Assembly (NCBI GenBank): GCA_004154925.1
Contig: QJNS01000080.1
Location: 1 to 64,000 of the forward strand
Reading direction: 5' to 3'
DNA length: 64,000 nt
From: Monosporascus cannonballus
Lineage: Eukaryota > Ascomycota > Sordariomycetes > Xylariales
The translations under genes were made by a program, and so were the position numbers. Shown here one piece after another: positions 1-14,509 of this stretch. Below the pieces are notes generated by a model. The model saw only the letters and a list, made by a program, of their open reading frames with translations. It had not been told where the DNA came from and did not search any database. Position 1 is the first letter of the stretch. Every line of letters begins with the position of its first letter.

Positions 1-188
1 GCCGTTAACCTTTGCCGGTTTCGTTTTTTCTCTCTCCTCCGCGAAAACTCTTAAAAATATCCGCAAAATAGTAAAACAAGGACGTCATTTGAAAAAAAAA
101 AAAAAAAAAAAAAAAAAACAAGTTAATAAAATAGATATTGGACGAAAAAACTAATAGAAGAATGCCGTACGATTTCGAAATACGTTAA
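1..188. repeat. AT-rich flank of the outer retrotransposon
   Basis: AT-rich sequence with no supportable gene, carrying an uninterrupted run of about 27 A residues near 91-118. The last five bases (GTTAA, 184-188) are the left copy of the target duplication of the outer LTR element; the right copy is at 21984-21988. This stretch is therefore the older DNA into which that element inserted. It may belong to an older repeat, but I cannot name one. Confidence 0.5.
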
Positions 189-599
189 TGTAACGAACCT
201 GTCATACATCTACCTGGAGGTATAAGCAGTATCCGAAATGGGGTCTTGATTTGCAAATAACAATAAGGCGAAAAATAATTTAGTGGTTTATTCATTAAAA
301 AGATTTAAAAACTTTTCCTTCAATTAAAAAACGGTATAGTTACCTCTTAGTTAAAGGCTTAGATTAATAATTAAAAAACGAAAACTAAATAAATAACTAT
401 TTATATAAAAATTTAAAATCTTATATCTTCTTTTATTTTACTGGTATAATACTAATTTCTTAAATCTATTAAATTATCCAGATTACCGTATAATCTAATA
501 AATTGGTTAAATTACTTTAAATTACGTAACTTAAAGTATGGAGCTTTTTTTTTTGCAGCCCTAGGCCTTTAGAACGGATCCACTCGGGGATCCGTAACA
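189..599 (-). repeat. 3' LTR of the outer element
   Basis: A 411-bp copy matching 21563-21983. It starts TGTAACGAACC and ends GGATCCGTAACA on the plus strand; the element codes on minus, so this is the downstream LTR. It shares its first half (plus orientation) with the LTRs at 7636, 14510, 2623 and 16733. The second half, which is the U3 side in coding orientation, is shared closely only with 21563-21983. Confidence 0.9.
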
Positions 600-2617
600 C
601 CATTCTCCTTCTCTCAAGATCTTTGTCCCAAAGATAAAAAGGTAAGCATTCCCTTTCTCCAATTGAAAACTATTTTTCTTATCGCCAATTTACCATAACG
701 GGTCGAACAGAAAAATCGACGCGCTAATCTCGTACGAATTAACGTCAGACTTGCAATAACCGGTTTACTTATATCTTCAAATTTGGATTTGAGATATTAT
801 TTTATTCCAACTATTTTTCATCCGAAAAATCTGAATGTTTTATAATAAAAAGTATTCCAAGTTATTATTACTATACCCGTTATTAACGTTATTATAACGG
901 ATTAACGATTACTATATTTTCGCTAAAAAAATATTAATTCTAAATACGATTGCCTTTAAAAAGAACGTCGCGCCGCCGAAGATAAATTCGTAAAATTACA
1001 ACGAAAATTTTAAAAAAAGATATTAAAAAAATAAATAAGTTATAACGCTTACGTCGCCAAAAAAAATATTTTAAAAAAAGGGTTATAGCTACTTTTCGAA
1101 GGTTACGAACTGGATTAATTAAAAAAGCAGGAAAAGATGGAAAAAGAACGATATCGTATGGAAACGGAACAAACGTAACTTATTTCGGAAATAAATACCA
1201 TAACAAAAACGTTTACTTCCTTCGATTAAAACGCCAAAGGTTTAGATTTGGGCGGGGAATAATTATCGCTTATAACCTTAGCCGTACTAGAAATAATCGG
1301 TTAGGATTTTGGCGGTAAAACGTCTTAATTAGGTTTATCGTATTTATTAAATGGTTAAACGGTTCCCATATATTTTCTTCGTATAAATATTTTTCCCATT
1401 TAACTAAGTACTGAACTTTGTTTTTAATTATTTTGGAATCTAGTATTTATTCGATTTCGTATTTGTTAAAATCTTTTTCGAATTCCAGGTCTATTTTTAA
1501 CAAAGCGTTCTTAGGTATTAATTTAAGTAAAGAAATATGAAAAACTGGATATATTCTTATGTTTTTGGGTAGCGACAATTAATAATTAATTTTAGAAATA
1601 ACTTTATTAACTTTGAATAAGCCAAACTTTTTAAAATCAAATTTGTTGCTAAATCTTTTCGTTTTGATCTATAAGATATTTAAAGTTGCGTTTTATTTTT
1701 GGCGTAATAAATAAACCTTATTTTTTTTTACTAAAATTAGTTTTTCAATTTTTTTATTATAATATTAGGTTATCCATTATTAAAAAATCGTAATTTATTT
1801 TGGAAATAAATTTAAATCGTTTTAATTTCCGTCGTTAATATTTTTGCTTTTGGGATAATTATAATAATCTTTAGTATTTTATTAAGCAATTATTTAAGTC
1901 GTTTTATTTTTATATCGTATCCATACATAACGATATAAGAAAATACGCTTATATTTTCGTTAATAAATATATTATAAACGATTTATACTAATAATAACAA
2001 TTTTACTTAATTATTTTGTTAATAATTAACGTAATTTCGGAAATATTATTTCAAAATTTAATTTAATTTTTCGATTTGGCCATCCTTTTAAGGATAATAT
2101 ATTATTAAAAACTTAAATTTAATTTTAATTTATTTAAAAAAGCTAGTACCAAACCTTAAGATAAAAAACGTATTTTATCGGAAATAATTTTTTCTAATAT
2201 CCTATATTTATCTAAGTAATATTTAATAAAGATATAAACTAATTATTTTATTATTACGTTTTTTAAAAAAATAAAAAATACCCATATTTAATAAATTTAT
2301 TAATAATTACTCATATTTTATCGTATTCGATTTTAATAACTGGGTTCTTAAATCGGGGTAAATTAATAATAAAATCTTAAGTTATAATATTTTATGCCTT
2401 ATTTGAAATATTAATAAGTTGTAATAACCTATAAGGCTTATAACGTATTGCTTTTGCCTTATTGCAAATATTATAATCCTTAATTACCTTTTTAACTATA
2501 CGGCGTAACTCCGAAAAATCATATTTTTCTTATAGTCGTCTCGTAATTTTGAAAATTCCTTAGTATCCGTATAATAGATCTTTATAAAATTCCTTTACGA
2601 ATTATTTCTATTAATCC
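600..2617 (-). pseudogene. 3' part of outer-element pol: integrase end and chromodomain
   Basis: Read on the minus strand this continues the polymerase broken off at 17169. The minus-strand frame near 1375-1470 gives a recognisable chromodomain (ILDSKIIKNK, then QYLVKWEKYLYEEN), the module that targets chromoviral integrases to heterochromatin. The part nearer 2100-2600 holds degenerate integrase sequence homologous to 9500-10080 in the inner element. Many in-frame stops, mostly of the TAA/TAG type expected from C-to-T or G-to-A mutation, exclude function. The junction with 17169 is exact if the middle element and one TTAGG copy are removed. Confidence 0.8.
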
Positions 2618-2622
2618 TTAGG

Positions 2623-3053
2623 TGTTACGTTCAGAAGGGACTCCACTAGGCCCAAAAAAGGCCCAGGAAGTTGGAGACGCTCGGGATCTCCACCTTCCAT
2701 CGGATAAACCTCGGGTTTCTGTCAATCTCCAAAGATACCAGAAAATTCGTGGACGATAAATATTATGGTTTCTCAAAATCCCCAGAAACCATAAAAAATA
2801 TGAAAAATAAGAAAAATATATAAGGTTTGAGTTTTTTATGTAAATAATTACTTATTTAGTTTTTCGTTTTTTAATTATTAATTTAAATTTTTAATTAAAA
2901 GTAATTATATTGTTTTTTGATTAAGAAAAAAATATTTTAAAATCTTTTTAATAAATATATTAAATTATTTTTCGCTTTATTATTACTTATAAATCAAAAA
3001 TTTTTTAGGATATTACTTATATTTTCAGGTAAATATATAATAGGTTCGTTATA
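2623..3053 (+). repeat. 5' LTR of the middle element
   Basis: A 431-bp LTR starting TGTTACG. The terminal TTACA is mutated to TTATA. It aligns end to end with 16733-17163. The U3 side carries a GC-rich block (about 2630-2760) with the words CCACTAGGCCC and GGCCCAGGAAG that is absent from the other two LTR variants. The right half (R/U5 side) is far more AT-rich than its partner copy, showing heavier point mutation. Confidence 0.9.
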
Positions 3054-6000
3054 TTTTGATAATTTTTTAATTAATAATTAATAAATAATTTACCGCCTAA
3101 TTAAAATATAAACTTTTTTGAATTTAATATAAACGATAATATAAGATAATATTTAAAAAATAAATAATATATACGATTTCCGTTATTAATCAAAAAAACG
3201 TTATTAATAAGATTTAACGATTTACCTTTTATTAAAAAAATTTTTTAATTAATTAATAATATAATATTTTTTATTATTCGATTTTAAGGAAGCCCGTTAT
3301 TTTCGTAACCTAAATAACAATTTACCCCGGCCTTTAAGGATATTATTAAAATCCAGGAAAAGGAATCGGAAAAAAAAGTAATTAAGGAAAAGGTTAAAAA
3401 AAGTATAAGGCCGAAAGCTAGAAAAAAAAACTTATTGCAAAAAAGAAATTAAGTACCTTAATAGCAAAAGTCCAAACCTTAAAAAAAAAGAATATTTGGC
3501 TTACAAAAGAAAAAAAACCAGTTTTTCCTTAGTTTGGCTCCCCCAAAGGGCGAAGCTAAGGGGCCGGCTACCGACCCCTTTTATTGGACCTAAGGCGAAC
3601 GTAAAAAAAAACCTCGACCCTATTATTGTTCGGCGTAATTCGGATACGGGAAAAAATTATTCCACCCCTTAGTTATTATGGAATACTAGATATTAAGGGT
3701 TATAAGCCAATTTTTTTCAAATTTTACGACGGATTAAAAAATTTTAATAAATTTTTAATTTAAATAAGGTTTTATTTTAAGTTTTATAAAAAGTCTTTGC
3801 CGAAGAAATATTAAAAAGTAATAGTTATTTCTTAATTATTAATCGAACAAATTTATTAATAATTCGAATTTATTTTAACGGATTACTTTAAAAAATATCC
3901 AGAAAAATTTTCGGACTTTATTAATTATATTTTTAGCGATTACGAAGATTTTTAAAAAAAAATACGCGTTTTATTCGGTAATTCCGATAAGAAATAAAAC
4001 GTTATTAAGTAATTTTATTTTTTTTACCAGATTAAGTTAATATTTAAATATATAATAAAGTTTAACCGTTTGGCCGCCATTTCGAATTTACCAAAAAATA
4101 CATTATTTTATTTTTATTATAATAACTTAAAATTTTAAATTAAAAATAAATTATATATAAAATTTAAAACTGGATTTTTTACAAAATATACAAATAAGGT
4201 TATTATTGCCGACCGACGAATTTTTAATCGGTATTTCGAAAAAAAAGGACCGATAAACGAAGTAATAATAAAAGCTTTAACAGCCGAATTAAAAAGGATA
4301 AAGGTAAGCCTTAAAAAAACAAATTTCGTTTTGAAAAAACTTAAAAAAAATAAGTTTAAAATAAAATGTTTTAATTATGGCAAAAAAGGGCATTTCAAAA
4401 ATAAATATCGTTTCCCTGCTAAGAAAAACTCCAAAAAGGGAGGAATTCCTTAATCCCAGAAAAAAGCCAAAACGGCTGAATAAAAAACTAATAATAAAGC
4501 AAAAAAGGAAAAAAAAATTAACTTAATTTCCTTTTAGCCAGAATTTATTATTACCATAATTATTTAAATCCAAAACGATAACCCAAAGTATGAAAATTAT
4601 TTTATTTATTAAAATTTTAAGATTAAAATCTGTAAATATTATTCCGGATAAACGGTTTCCAGGATAACCATAAAATTAAGATATTAATATTACCTTAATT
4701 CCTAGAAATATAAAATATATATAAAGGACGGTTAATTTCGATTAAATATTAATAATTACAAATAGTTATTCTTAAAATTTTATAAATTCCCAAAATATAT
4801 TATTTATAAAAACATATTATTAATAAACCTTTACGACCTATTAAATTTTATTATTTATTACCAGGATAATTATTTTATTTATTTTAAAGCCAAAAAAAAT
4901 AATAATTTTTGGTCCGGATAAAATAATAAGATTTTTACCGAATTAAACGATAAATACCGATATATTAAAATTCCCCGATAACCAAAATATTTTAAATCTT
5001 ATTACTTATATTCCGAATTAAAATAAAATTAAAAAATTATATTATAAAAATACTTATATTATTTTTCGATATTTTATATCTAATACGAATTCTTAAATAT
5101 GGGAATACCTTTTTCGGAAATTTACCTTTTTAAGTTCATAATTCGGGAAATACGGAACAAAAAAATAAACTAGGAAAAAAACCAAATTTTAAAGCCTTAA
5201 TACAAATACGGCAAAAAAACATAATTCCAATATAAAAACAACTAATATATCAAATATGCTATTAAAAAAGCTTGCAAATAAAAACTTGTTTAAATCGGAA
5301 ATTATCAAAAATCAAAAAATTATAAAAACTTTCGAAAATAAAATATCGAAAAGCCCTAATTAACAAAACCTTATACAAAACAACGAAAAAAATACGTAAC
5401 CAGATTAAAATCCCCTTCCGATATAAAGGTAAAGTACTTAAGACCATAATTAATTCCGGAATAAAAAATAATTTTATTTTCCCCGTAATAACAGAAAAAT
5501 ATTAAATTCCCTAAAAATATAAGTTAAAATCCTACAAATTACGTATGGTAAACGGCAACCTATCCATTTACGAAAACGGACAAATTTTTTAAAAAACGGA
5601 AAAACTCCTAATACAAATTCAAAAATACCAAAAACGCATTTTATTGGATATCGCTAACATTTTCGGATATAATATTATCCTAAAAATACCTTAATTTTAT
5701 TCCAGTAACTTACGGATTAATTAGAAAAAGCAAATATTTTCTTAAAATAAAATACCAGATAAAAATAATCGAGAAATTTGCTATGTTATTAAAGAAATAA
5801 AAGTTTTTAATTAGATTTTTACGGTACCTCCAAAATACTAAGGATTTAAAAAATTATTTAACGATAAAGAAAATCATAAATTACCGTTATATAATTAATA
5901 AAACTACCGGATACCTATTAAAAAAGGGCATTATCCTAAATTTTACAAAATTTATTACATAAACCCGGAAAAATTAAAAGTTTTATAAAAAAATATATAT

Positions 6001-7635
6001 AATTAAATCTGAAAAAAGGATATATTTAACCTTTTAATTTCCTTATTAAATATCCAGTTCTTATAATACCAAAAATCAAAAATAATAAACAAAAAATTAA
6101 TAAAAACAAAAACCTTATTTACCGAAAAATAATTAACTATAAATAATTAAATAATATTATAATCAAAAACGGATATCTTTTAATTTTTATGAATACCTTA
6201 AAAAAAATGCTAATAAAGCCAAATAATTTATAACGCTTAATTTTCGCAATAATTATTACCGTATGAAAATAACTAAAAAAAATGAAAAACGGTATTCAGA
6301 ATAATATATAGATTTTACGAATATAAAATAATACCTATAGGACTTATTAATATTTCTGCCAATTTCCAAAGCTTAATAATAATTACTTTCCGATAATTCT
6401 TGGATAAATTCGTATTTATTTATCTCGACGATATCCTTATTTATTTCGAAACCTTAAAGGAATATAAAAAACATATCGCTTAAATACTTAAAACTTTAAA
6501 TAAAACCAATATTCAAATTAACTTTATCAAAAACATATAATATATCTAGAAATTGGATTTTTTAGGATTTATTCTTATACCAGGATAAATTCAAATTTAG
6601 CGTTCCAAATTGGAAATAATTAAGGATTAATTTATTCTTAATAAGGCGACCGTTAGAAATATCTAATAAATCTTAGGATTTACGGGTTACGTACGTAATT
6701 TAATTAAGGGATATAAAGATATAATTAGGCTTTTAACGAAATTTATTACTAAGGAATACGTTAATAAAAAATTCGAATTTTTAAAAAAACAAAAAAAACC
6801 TTTTAGGAATTAAAAAAAATAATTACTAACGGACTTATCGTAAAGATGCCAAATCCAAATAAAACAAAACGACTAAAAACAAATACTTTAAAATATGTCC
6901 TGGGCGCAATTTTAAAATAATAAAAAGGTAACGGCAAATAATACCTAATAATATATTACTTTAAAATATTCCGAAATACAGAACTTAAATACCAGATTTA
7001 CGACAAAAAATTATTAATAATTATTAATGCTCTTAAAAAATAAAAACTTTTCCTTAATAGAACAAAAAAACCCTTTAATATTTATTTTAATTACAAAAAT
7101 CTTATGTAATTTATAAAAGCCCAAAAACTAAACAAACGACATAAAAAATAATAAATTTTTCTATTTAAATTTAACTTCAAAATATATTATATCAAAAAAA
7201 AATATTTAAACGGATATTTTTAATCGCAGAAAGAATTACGGTTTCAAAATTCCCAAAAAAAGCATATAAATATTATAATACAACAAAAGTAAAATTATAT
7301 ATTTATATAAAATAATAAAGAAATTAATTACTGAACTTTTAATACAGTTCTGGAATTTTTACGATGCAAAAAAACAAAAAAAATCCAATAATTAAAAAGA
7401 TAACCTAAAAATTAATTACTATATTATAGCAAAATCTATATTCCCAAAAATTAATAAAAATAATTCGTAAAGGAATTCCATAAGAACTTATTATATAAAT
7501 ACCAAAAAAAATTTTAAGATTACCCGACGGCTGCAAAAAAAATATAATTTCCCTAAGTTACGCCGTATAATTAAAATAACTATTAAAAACTATAACGTTT
7601 ATAATAAAGCTAAAGTAATACGCTATAAGCCTTAT
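3054..7635 (+). pseudogene. Middle-element gag-pol, first part (gag, protease, RT, RNase H, start of integrase)
   Basis: Plus-strand remains of a chromoviral polyprotein. A gag zinc knuckle is visible at about 4367-4414 as CFNYGKKGHFKNKYR, where the second and last metal-binding cysteines have become tyrosine (TGT to TAT), a G-to-A change. A retropepsin-like stretch with NSG in place of DSG lies near 5445-5470. RT keeps its active-site box YLDD at 6421-6432 within KFVFIYLDDILIY. RNase H sequence follows at about 6780-7000. Stops are frequent, so no product is expected. The reading is cut at 7635 by the inner element and continues at 14932. Confidence 0.85.
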
Positions 7636-8057
7636 TGTAACGAACCTGTCATACATCCACCTGGAGGTATGAACAGTATCCGAAATGGGGTCTTGATTTG
7701 CAGATAACAATAGGGCGAGGAATGATTTAGTGGTCTGTTCGTTAAAGAGATTTAAAGACTTTTCCCTCAATTAGAGAACGGTGCAATTGCCTCTGAATTG
7801 AGAGCTTAGATTAATAGTTAAGGAGCGAAAACTAAGTAGGTGCTATTTATATGAAAAAGTAATCCATTATATATCCCAATCCCTAAAGTGAGTGTGTCGT
7901 GGATCTGTTGGATCTGTATAATTTGGTCCAGATCACCTAGATCACCTAAATTACCTTGAAAGGCCAAGATTTCTTTAACCGAGGTTTTACCGTAGCGAGT
8001 TTACGCTAGGCCTCAAAAATAAGTCCTCCCAAAATAAGAACTTACGTTCTTATAATA
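7636..8057 (-). repeat. 3' LTR of the inner element
   Basis: A 422-bp LTR (TGTAACGAACC at its left end, TATAATA replacing TGTAACA at its right end) paired with 14510-14931. This copy is visibly less mutated on its left half than its partner: it keeps TGTCATACATCCACCTGG where the partner reads TATTATATATTTACCTGG. All these differences are C-to-T or G-to-A. Confidence 0.9.
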
Positions 8058-11000
8058 CCATTTCCCTTTTCCAAGGATTTTTGTTCTAAAGATAAAACGG
8101 TAAATAGCTTCCAAAAAAGGTTCGCAACTTAAATTCCTCCAGCTGATTTCAATATGTCGGGTCGCATCCAGAAAAGAAAACCTCGTTTGAATTAATGCGA
8201 TTTTCGGAATATTCGTGCTGAATTAATTGAAAAGTTTGGCATTAAGGTTTTTCCTTATTCTAATTATATTTGTTTGGGCGAATCCGAATGTTTTTACGTT
8301 CTGGAATATTTGAGTTGCAGTTGCTGTATCCGTTGTTAACGTTTTTTTTGTAACGTTTTGACTATGAACTCTTTGAGGAAAATAAACGAAACGTAAAAGC
8401 GTTTATAAAAGGAATAGCGCGAATTTAAGGATGCGTTTTTGGCATACCAGGAAGCGGCGGAAAGGAAAATAAGAAAGTTTATCAGCCGGTTAAAGCAGTT
8501 GCGATTTTAATAGGATCTTTTTAAAAAAAGGGCTGTGGAAATGTTAAAAGAGGGGTTGGAGTTGGATTAATTAGAAGAACGGGAAAAAGTAAAGGAAGAA
8601 TAGCGGCGTATAAAAAAAGAGCAAATACGGTTTGTTTCCGAGATAAGTGCAATGGTAAAGGCGTTTAATTTTTTCGACTGGAACGCCGTAGGGGTTAATT
8701 TAAGTGGGGGACCGTTATTATTTGCAACTTTGGCCGCTTTAAAGACGGTCGGTCAAGATTTTGGCGGTAAAACGTCTTAACCAGGTCCATCGTATTCGTT
8801 AAATGGTTAAGTGGTTCCCAAGTATTTTTTTTATGTGAATATCTTTCTTATTTAATTAGGTATTAAACTTTGTTTTTAACTATTTTAAAATCTAGTATTC
8901 GTTCGACCTTATATTTGTCGGAATCCTTTTCAAGTTTTAGGTCTATTTTTAACGGGGCGTTTTTGGGTATTGATTTAAGTAAGGAAATATGGAAAATAGG
9001 GTATATCTTTATGTTTTTGGGTAACGATAATCGGTAATTGGTTTTAGAAATAATTTTTTTAACTTTAAACGGGTTAAATTTCTTAAAATCAAGCTTATCG
9101 TTAAGTCTTTTCGTTTTGATTTGTAAAATATTCGAGATTACGTTTTGTTTTTGGCGTAATAAGTAAACTTTGTTTTTTTTCGTTAAAATTAATCCTTTAA
9201 TTTTTTTCTTATTATAATACTAAGTTATCCGTTATTATAAGAACCGTAATTCGTTCTGGAAACGGGCTTAAATCGTTTTAATTTTTATCGTTAGTATTTT
9301 TGCTTTTGGGGTAATCGTAATAATTTTTGGTGCTTTATTAAACGATTATTTGGGTTATTCCGTTTTTGCGTCGTATCCATATACAACCGTATAAGGGGAT
9401 ATGCCCATATCTTTATTAACAAATATATTATAGGCGATTTGCGCTAATAGTAAAAGTTTTACCCAGTTATCTTACTGGTAGTTAATATAGTTTCGAAAAT
9501 ATTATTCCAAAGTCTAGTTTAGTTTTTCGGTTTGTTTATCCGTTTAAGGATAATAAACTATTAAGAACTTAAGTTTAGCACTAATTTATTTAAAAAAACT
9601 GATACCAAATTTTGAAGTAAAAAACGTATTTCGATCGGAAATAATTTTTTCTGGTATTCCATGTTTATCTAAGTAATATCTAATAAAGGCATAAGCCAGT
9701 TATTCTGCCGTTACAGTTCCTTTAAAAGGTAGGAAATACCCATATTTGGTAAATCTGTTAATAATTACCTACATTCCGTCGTACTCGATTCCAGTGACTG
9801 GGTTTTTTGATAAAGATAAATTAATGATAAAGTCCTAAGTTATGGTATTTTATGCTTTGTCAAAAATATCGGTAGGTTATAATAGCCCGTAGGGTTTATG
9901 GCGTACTGCCTTAGCCTTGTTATAAATATTACAGTTTTTGATAATTATTTTAACCATACGGCGTAATTTAGGGAAATTATATTTTTCTTATAGCCGTCGG
10001 ATGGTTTTGAAAATTCCTTAATGTCCGTATAATGGGTTTTCGTAAAATTCCTTTACAAATTATTTTTATTAATCCTTAGGAACATATATTTTGCCATGGT
10101 ATAATAATTAATCTTTTGGTTATCCTTTTAATTACTAAACTTCCTTTTGTTTTTTCGTATTATAGGAATTCCGAAACCGTATCAAAAGTTCTGGAGTTGG
10201 TTTCTTTAAGATCTCGTATAACTGTATAATATTATTTTGGTTATATTATAATATTTGCATATTTTTTTTGGGAATTTTGGAGTTATAGTTTTTTCTGCGA
10301 TTAAAAATATCCGCTTGGATATTTTTTTTTCCCTTAATATAGTATATCCTAAAATTAAATTTTGATAAAAAAATTATTTATTTTTTATGCCGTTTGTTTA
10401 ACTTTTAAATTTTTATAAATTAAATAAAGTTCTTATAATTAAAATAAATATCGAAAAGTTTTTTCGTTTTACTAAAAAAAGGTTCTTATTCTTTAAAAAC
10501 GTTAATAATTATTAATAACTTTTTGTCGTAAATCTAATATCTAAATTTTACATTTCGGAATATTTTTAAATAATATGCCACTGGGTACCATTTGCCGTTA
10601 TCCTTTAGTTGTTTTAGGACAGTATTTAATACATAATCTAAAATATCCGTTTTTAGGCGTTTCCTTTTATCGGCATTAGGTAATCTTATTATAAGTCCGC
10701 TGGTAATTACGTTTTTTAAGATCTGGAACGTTTTTTTCGCTTTTTTTAAAAGTTCAAATTCCTTTCCCATATATTTTTTGATAATAAGTTTCGTTAATAG
10801 CCTAATTATATTTCCGTATCCCTTAATTAGGCCGCGTACGTAATTTGTAAATCCTAAGATTTATTAAATATTTATAATAATTATTTTATTAGGGATAGGC
10901 TAATCCTTAATTACTTCCATTTTAAAGCGTTAAATCTGAATTTGGCCGGGGGTAAAAATATATCCTAAAAAATTTAGTTTTTGCGTATGCCATATATTTT

Positions 11001-14000
11001 TGGCTGGGTTAATTCGGATATTCGTTTCGTTTAGCGTTTGGAGTACTTAGGTAACTTGCTTTTTATGTTTTTCCAAAGTTTCGGAATAAATAAGGATATT
11101 ATCGAAATAAACGAACATAAATTTATCCAGAAACTTTTTGAACGTAATTATAACTAGGCGTTAAAAACTGGCGGGAACATTAATAAGTCCTATGGGCATT
11201 ACTTTGTATTCGTAAAGTCCATATATTATTCTAAATACCTTTTTTTATTTTTCTTTTTTAATTATTTTGATGCGGTAATAATTGTTTCGGAAATTAAATG
11301 CAGTAAACCATTTTGCTTTATTAACGTTTTTCTTTAATGTATTTATAAGGGTTAAAAGATATTTATTTTTAATCGTAATATCGTTTAATTATTTGTAATC
11401 GATCACTTTTCTAAAAACCAGGTTTCCGTTTTCGTCGATTTTTTGCTTTCCATCCTTAGTTTTTGGTACTATAAGGACGGGGTATCTGGCAGAAGAATTA
11501 AAGGGTTGGATATATCCCTTTTTCAAATTAAGTTGGATGCTTTTTCATAAGGCTTTTAACTTATTAGGGTTTATATAATAAATTTTGTAAAGTTTAAGAT
11601 AGTATTTTTTTTAATAGGTATCCTATGGTCCTATTAATTATGTAATAATAATTTGTAATCTTTTTTGTTTTTGAATAATTTCTTGAACCGTTAATATTCA
11701 GGTGGTACCGTAAAAGTTTGATCTGCAATCTGGACTTTTTTAATAATATAGCAGATTTTTTGGTTATCTTTTTCGGGTGGCTTGTTTTTTTATGAAAGTA
11801 TTTGATATTTCTAATTAATACGTGAATTACTGGATTTAAGCCATGGTATTCCCAAAATGATATCGTGCCTAGAAATATCGGCGATGTTTAGCGAAATCCG
11901 TTTTTGGTATCCTTAAATCCGCATTAGGAGCTTTTTAATTTTTCGAAGGATTTGTCCGTTATTATATATAGATAAGTTTCCGTTTACCGTACGTAATTTG
12001 TAAAACTTTAACTTATATTTCCAGGGAATTTGATATTTTTTTATTATTATAAAAAAGATAAAATTACTTTTTGTTCCTAAGTCGATTATGGCCTTAAACG
12101 TTTTGCCTTTATATCGAAAAGGAATTTTTATTTAACTGCGTAATCCCTTTGTTATTTTATATAAGGTTTTATATGTTAAGGTTTTTCGATATTTTACTTT
12201 TAAGGGCCTTTATCGTTTTTTGATTATTATGGTTTGCTTGCGAAAAGGCGTTTTTATTTTCGAGCCTTTTTGGCAACGTGCTTGGTACAATAGTTGTTTA
12301 TATATTTGTACCATTTTTTTCGGCCCAATTGGCATCCGAAAGGAATCGTTTTTTTCTGGCTCGACCTTTGATTTTGTGCTTTCCGAATTATGGGGTTAAA
12401 AAGGTGTACCTCCGAAAAAGGTATTCCCATATCTAGGAACTCATATTAAATGCAAAGCATCGGAAAGTAATATAAGTATCCTTGCGATATAGCCTTTTAA
12501 CTTTATTCTGACTTAGGATATAAGTAATAAAACCTAAGGTACTCCGGCTATCGGGGAGTTTTTATGCATTTATATTCGTTATCGGGTTTAGTAGGCGTTT
12601 TTTCGTCTTATCCAGGCCAGTAATCATTATCTTCTTTAGTTCGGAAATAAACGAAATAATCGTTTTGATAACAAGCGGTAAAATATAAAAGGTCGTAAGG
12701 ATTTATTAATAGTGTTTTCTGGTATATGGTACATTCTGGGAATTTATAAAGCTTTAGGAATAATTATCCATAATTGTTAATATCTGGTCAAAATTAATTA
12801 TTCTTTATATGCATTTTATATTTTTAGGAATTAAAATAGTATTAATATCTTAGTCTTATAATTATCCTGGAGGCCGTTTATTCTGGGTGGTACTTGCAGG
12901 CTTTAACCTTAGAATTCTGGCAGATTAGATAATCCTCGTATTCTGGGATGTTGCTTTGGATCTGAATGGTTATGGTAATAATGAATTTTGACTGGGAGGA
13001 AGTTAAGCTAATTTCTTTCTCCTCCTTTTCTGCCTTATTATTGGTTTCTTATTTAATTATTTTAACCTTTTTCTGGGGTTAAAGTATTCTTTTTTTCTTG
13101 GAATTCCTTTTGGCGGGAAAGCGATATTCGTTTTTAAAATATTCTTTTTTACCATAATTAAAGTATTTTACTTTGGACTTGTTTTTCTTGGGTTCTTTCG
13201 AAGCGGAACTTGCTTCCTTCTAAGGTTTGCCCTTATCCTTCTTAATTTAGCTACAAAAGCCCTTATCGTTACCTCGTTTGCCGGTCCTTTTTTTTTCGAA
13301 ATACTAATTAAAAATGCGTTAATCGGCAATAATAACCTTATTAATATATGCCGTAAAAGATCCAGTTTTTAATTCCTTAAATATTTCGTCCTTAATTTGC
13401 GGTTTTAGGCTGTTATAATAAGGATAAAATAATACGCTTTCTGGTAAGTTAAAAATAGCTATTAGGCGGTTAAACTTAATAATATATTTAAATGCTAATT
13501 TGGTTTAGTAAAAGAGGTAAAACTGCTTAATAACGTTTTATTTCTTATTAAGGTTTCCAAAAAAAGCCCGTATTCGTTTTTCGAAATAACCGTATTTACC
13601 GAAAACGTAATTAATAAAATCGGAAGATTTTTCTGGATATTTTTCAAAATAATCCGTCAAAATAGGTTTAAACTATTTCCGGATTCGTCCGGTTAGTAAT
13701 TAAAAAATGGCTATTACTTTTTGATAATCTTCCGTCAAAAAACTTTTATAAAATTTGAGGTAAAGTCTGGCCTGAACCAGGAATCCGTTAAAGTCCTCTG
13801 ATTTATCATAGGGTTTAGGGGGAATTGGTTTGTAACCCTTAACATCTGGCATTCCATGGTAAATAGGAGGTAAGATAGTTTTTTTACGAATCCGGTTAAT
13901 ACTAAACAAAGGTAAAGTCGAAATCCTTTTTTGTATTCGTCTTACGTTAATCGTAAGTAAAGTTATAGCTCCTTTTTCCGAATACCTCGTATCAGTTATA

Positions 14001-14509
14001 CGCAATTAATAGCTAATTCTTTAGCTTCGTCCCCTAGGGGAACTAAATTAAGGGAAAACAAGCTTTTTAGCGAATCGGGTATTTTCTTTTCGTAAAGCCA
14101 TAACCTTTTCGGCAAGGAAATTAAGTTTTTCTTCCGTCGTAAGCTTTTTTTCGCCAACATCTTGGCTTTTCTAGCCTCTGGCTGGTTATTTTTTTTCTGG
14201 CTCCAAATCCTGGACCTCGATAGTTTCCTAAGGAATTAGGGAAAGCTGTTATTGGGATTAAAAGGAAAATCCTCCCTGGGATCGAATAATAAATAAAGCC
14301 ATATTATTAATTAATCGGAAAACTTTTTCGATAAAAAATAGATCGTTTATTTTAATTATTGATTTTTTACCGGCTAATAACGGGGATCGGGTATACTATC
14401 TATTTTTTAAACGTTATCCTATGTTATCGTCTATATTAAATTTAGGAAAGCTTATACCCTAACTAGGCCTTAAACCATTTATCGGCTATTAATTAAGGAA
14501 TTATTAAAA
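8058..14509 (-). pseudogene. Inner-element gag-pol (degenerate)
   Basis: Minus-strand polyprotein remains. The best open gag piece is at 13700-14005 and contains SEDFNGFLVQARLYLKFY, typical of Ty3/Gypsy capsid. A mutated zinc knuckle (YFNYGKKEYFKNEYR) lies near 13125-13180. The RT active site at 11098-11109 reads YFDN instead of YFDD, a single G-to-A change that removes a catalytic aspartate. An open RNase H start at 10534-10770 contains RLPNADKRKRLKTD followed by YVLNTVLKQ. The integrase C-terminal YYP-TDKQTEKL motif is near 9525-9560, and a chromodomain (VERILDFKIV, then YLIKWERY) is near 8790-8945. No intact product is possible. Confidence 0.85.
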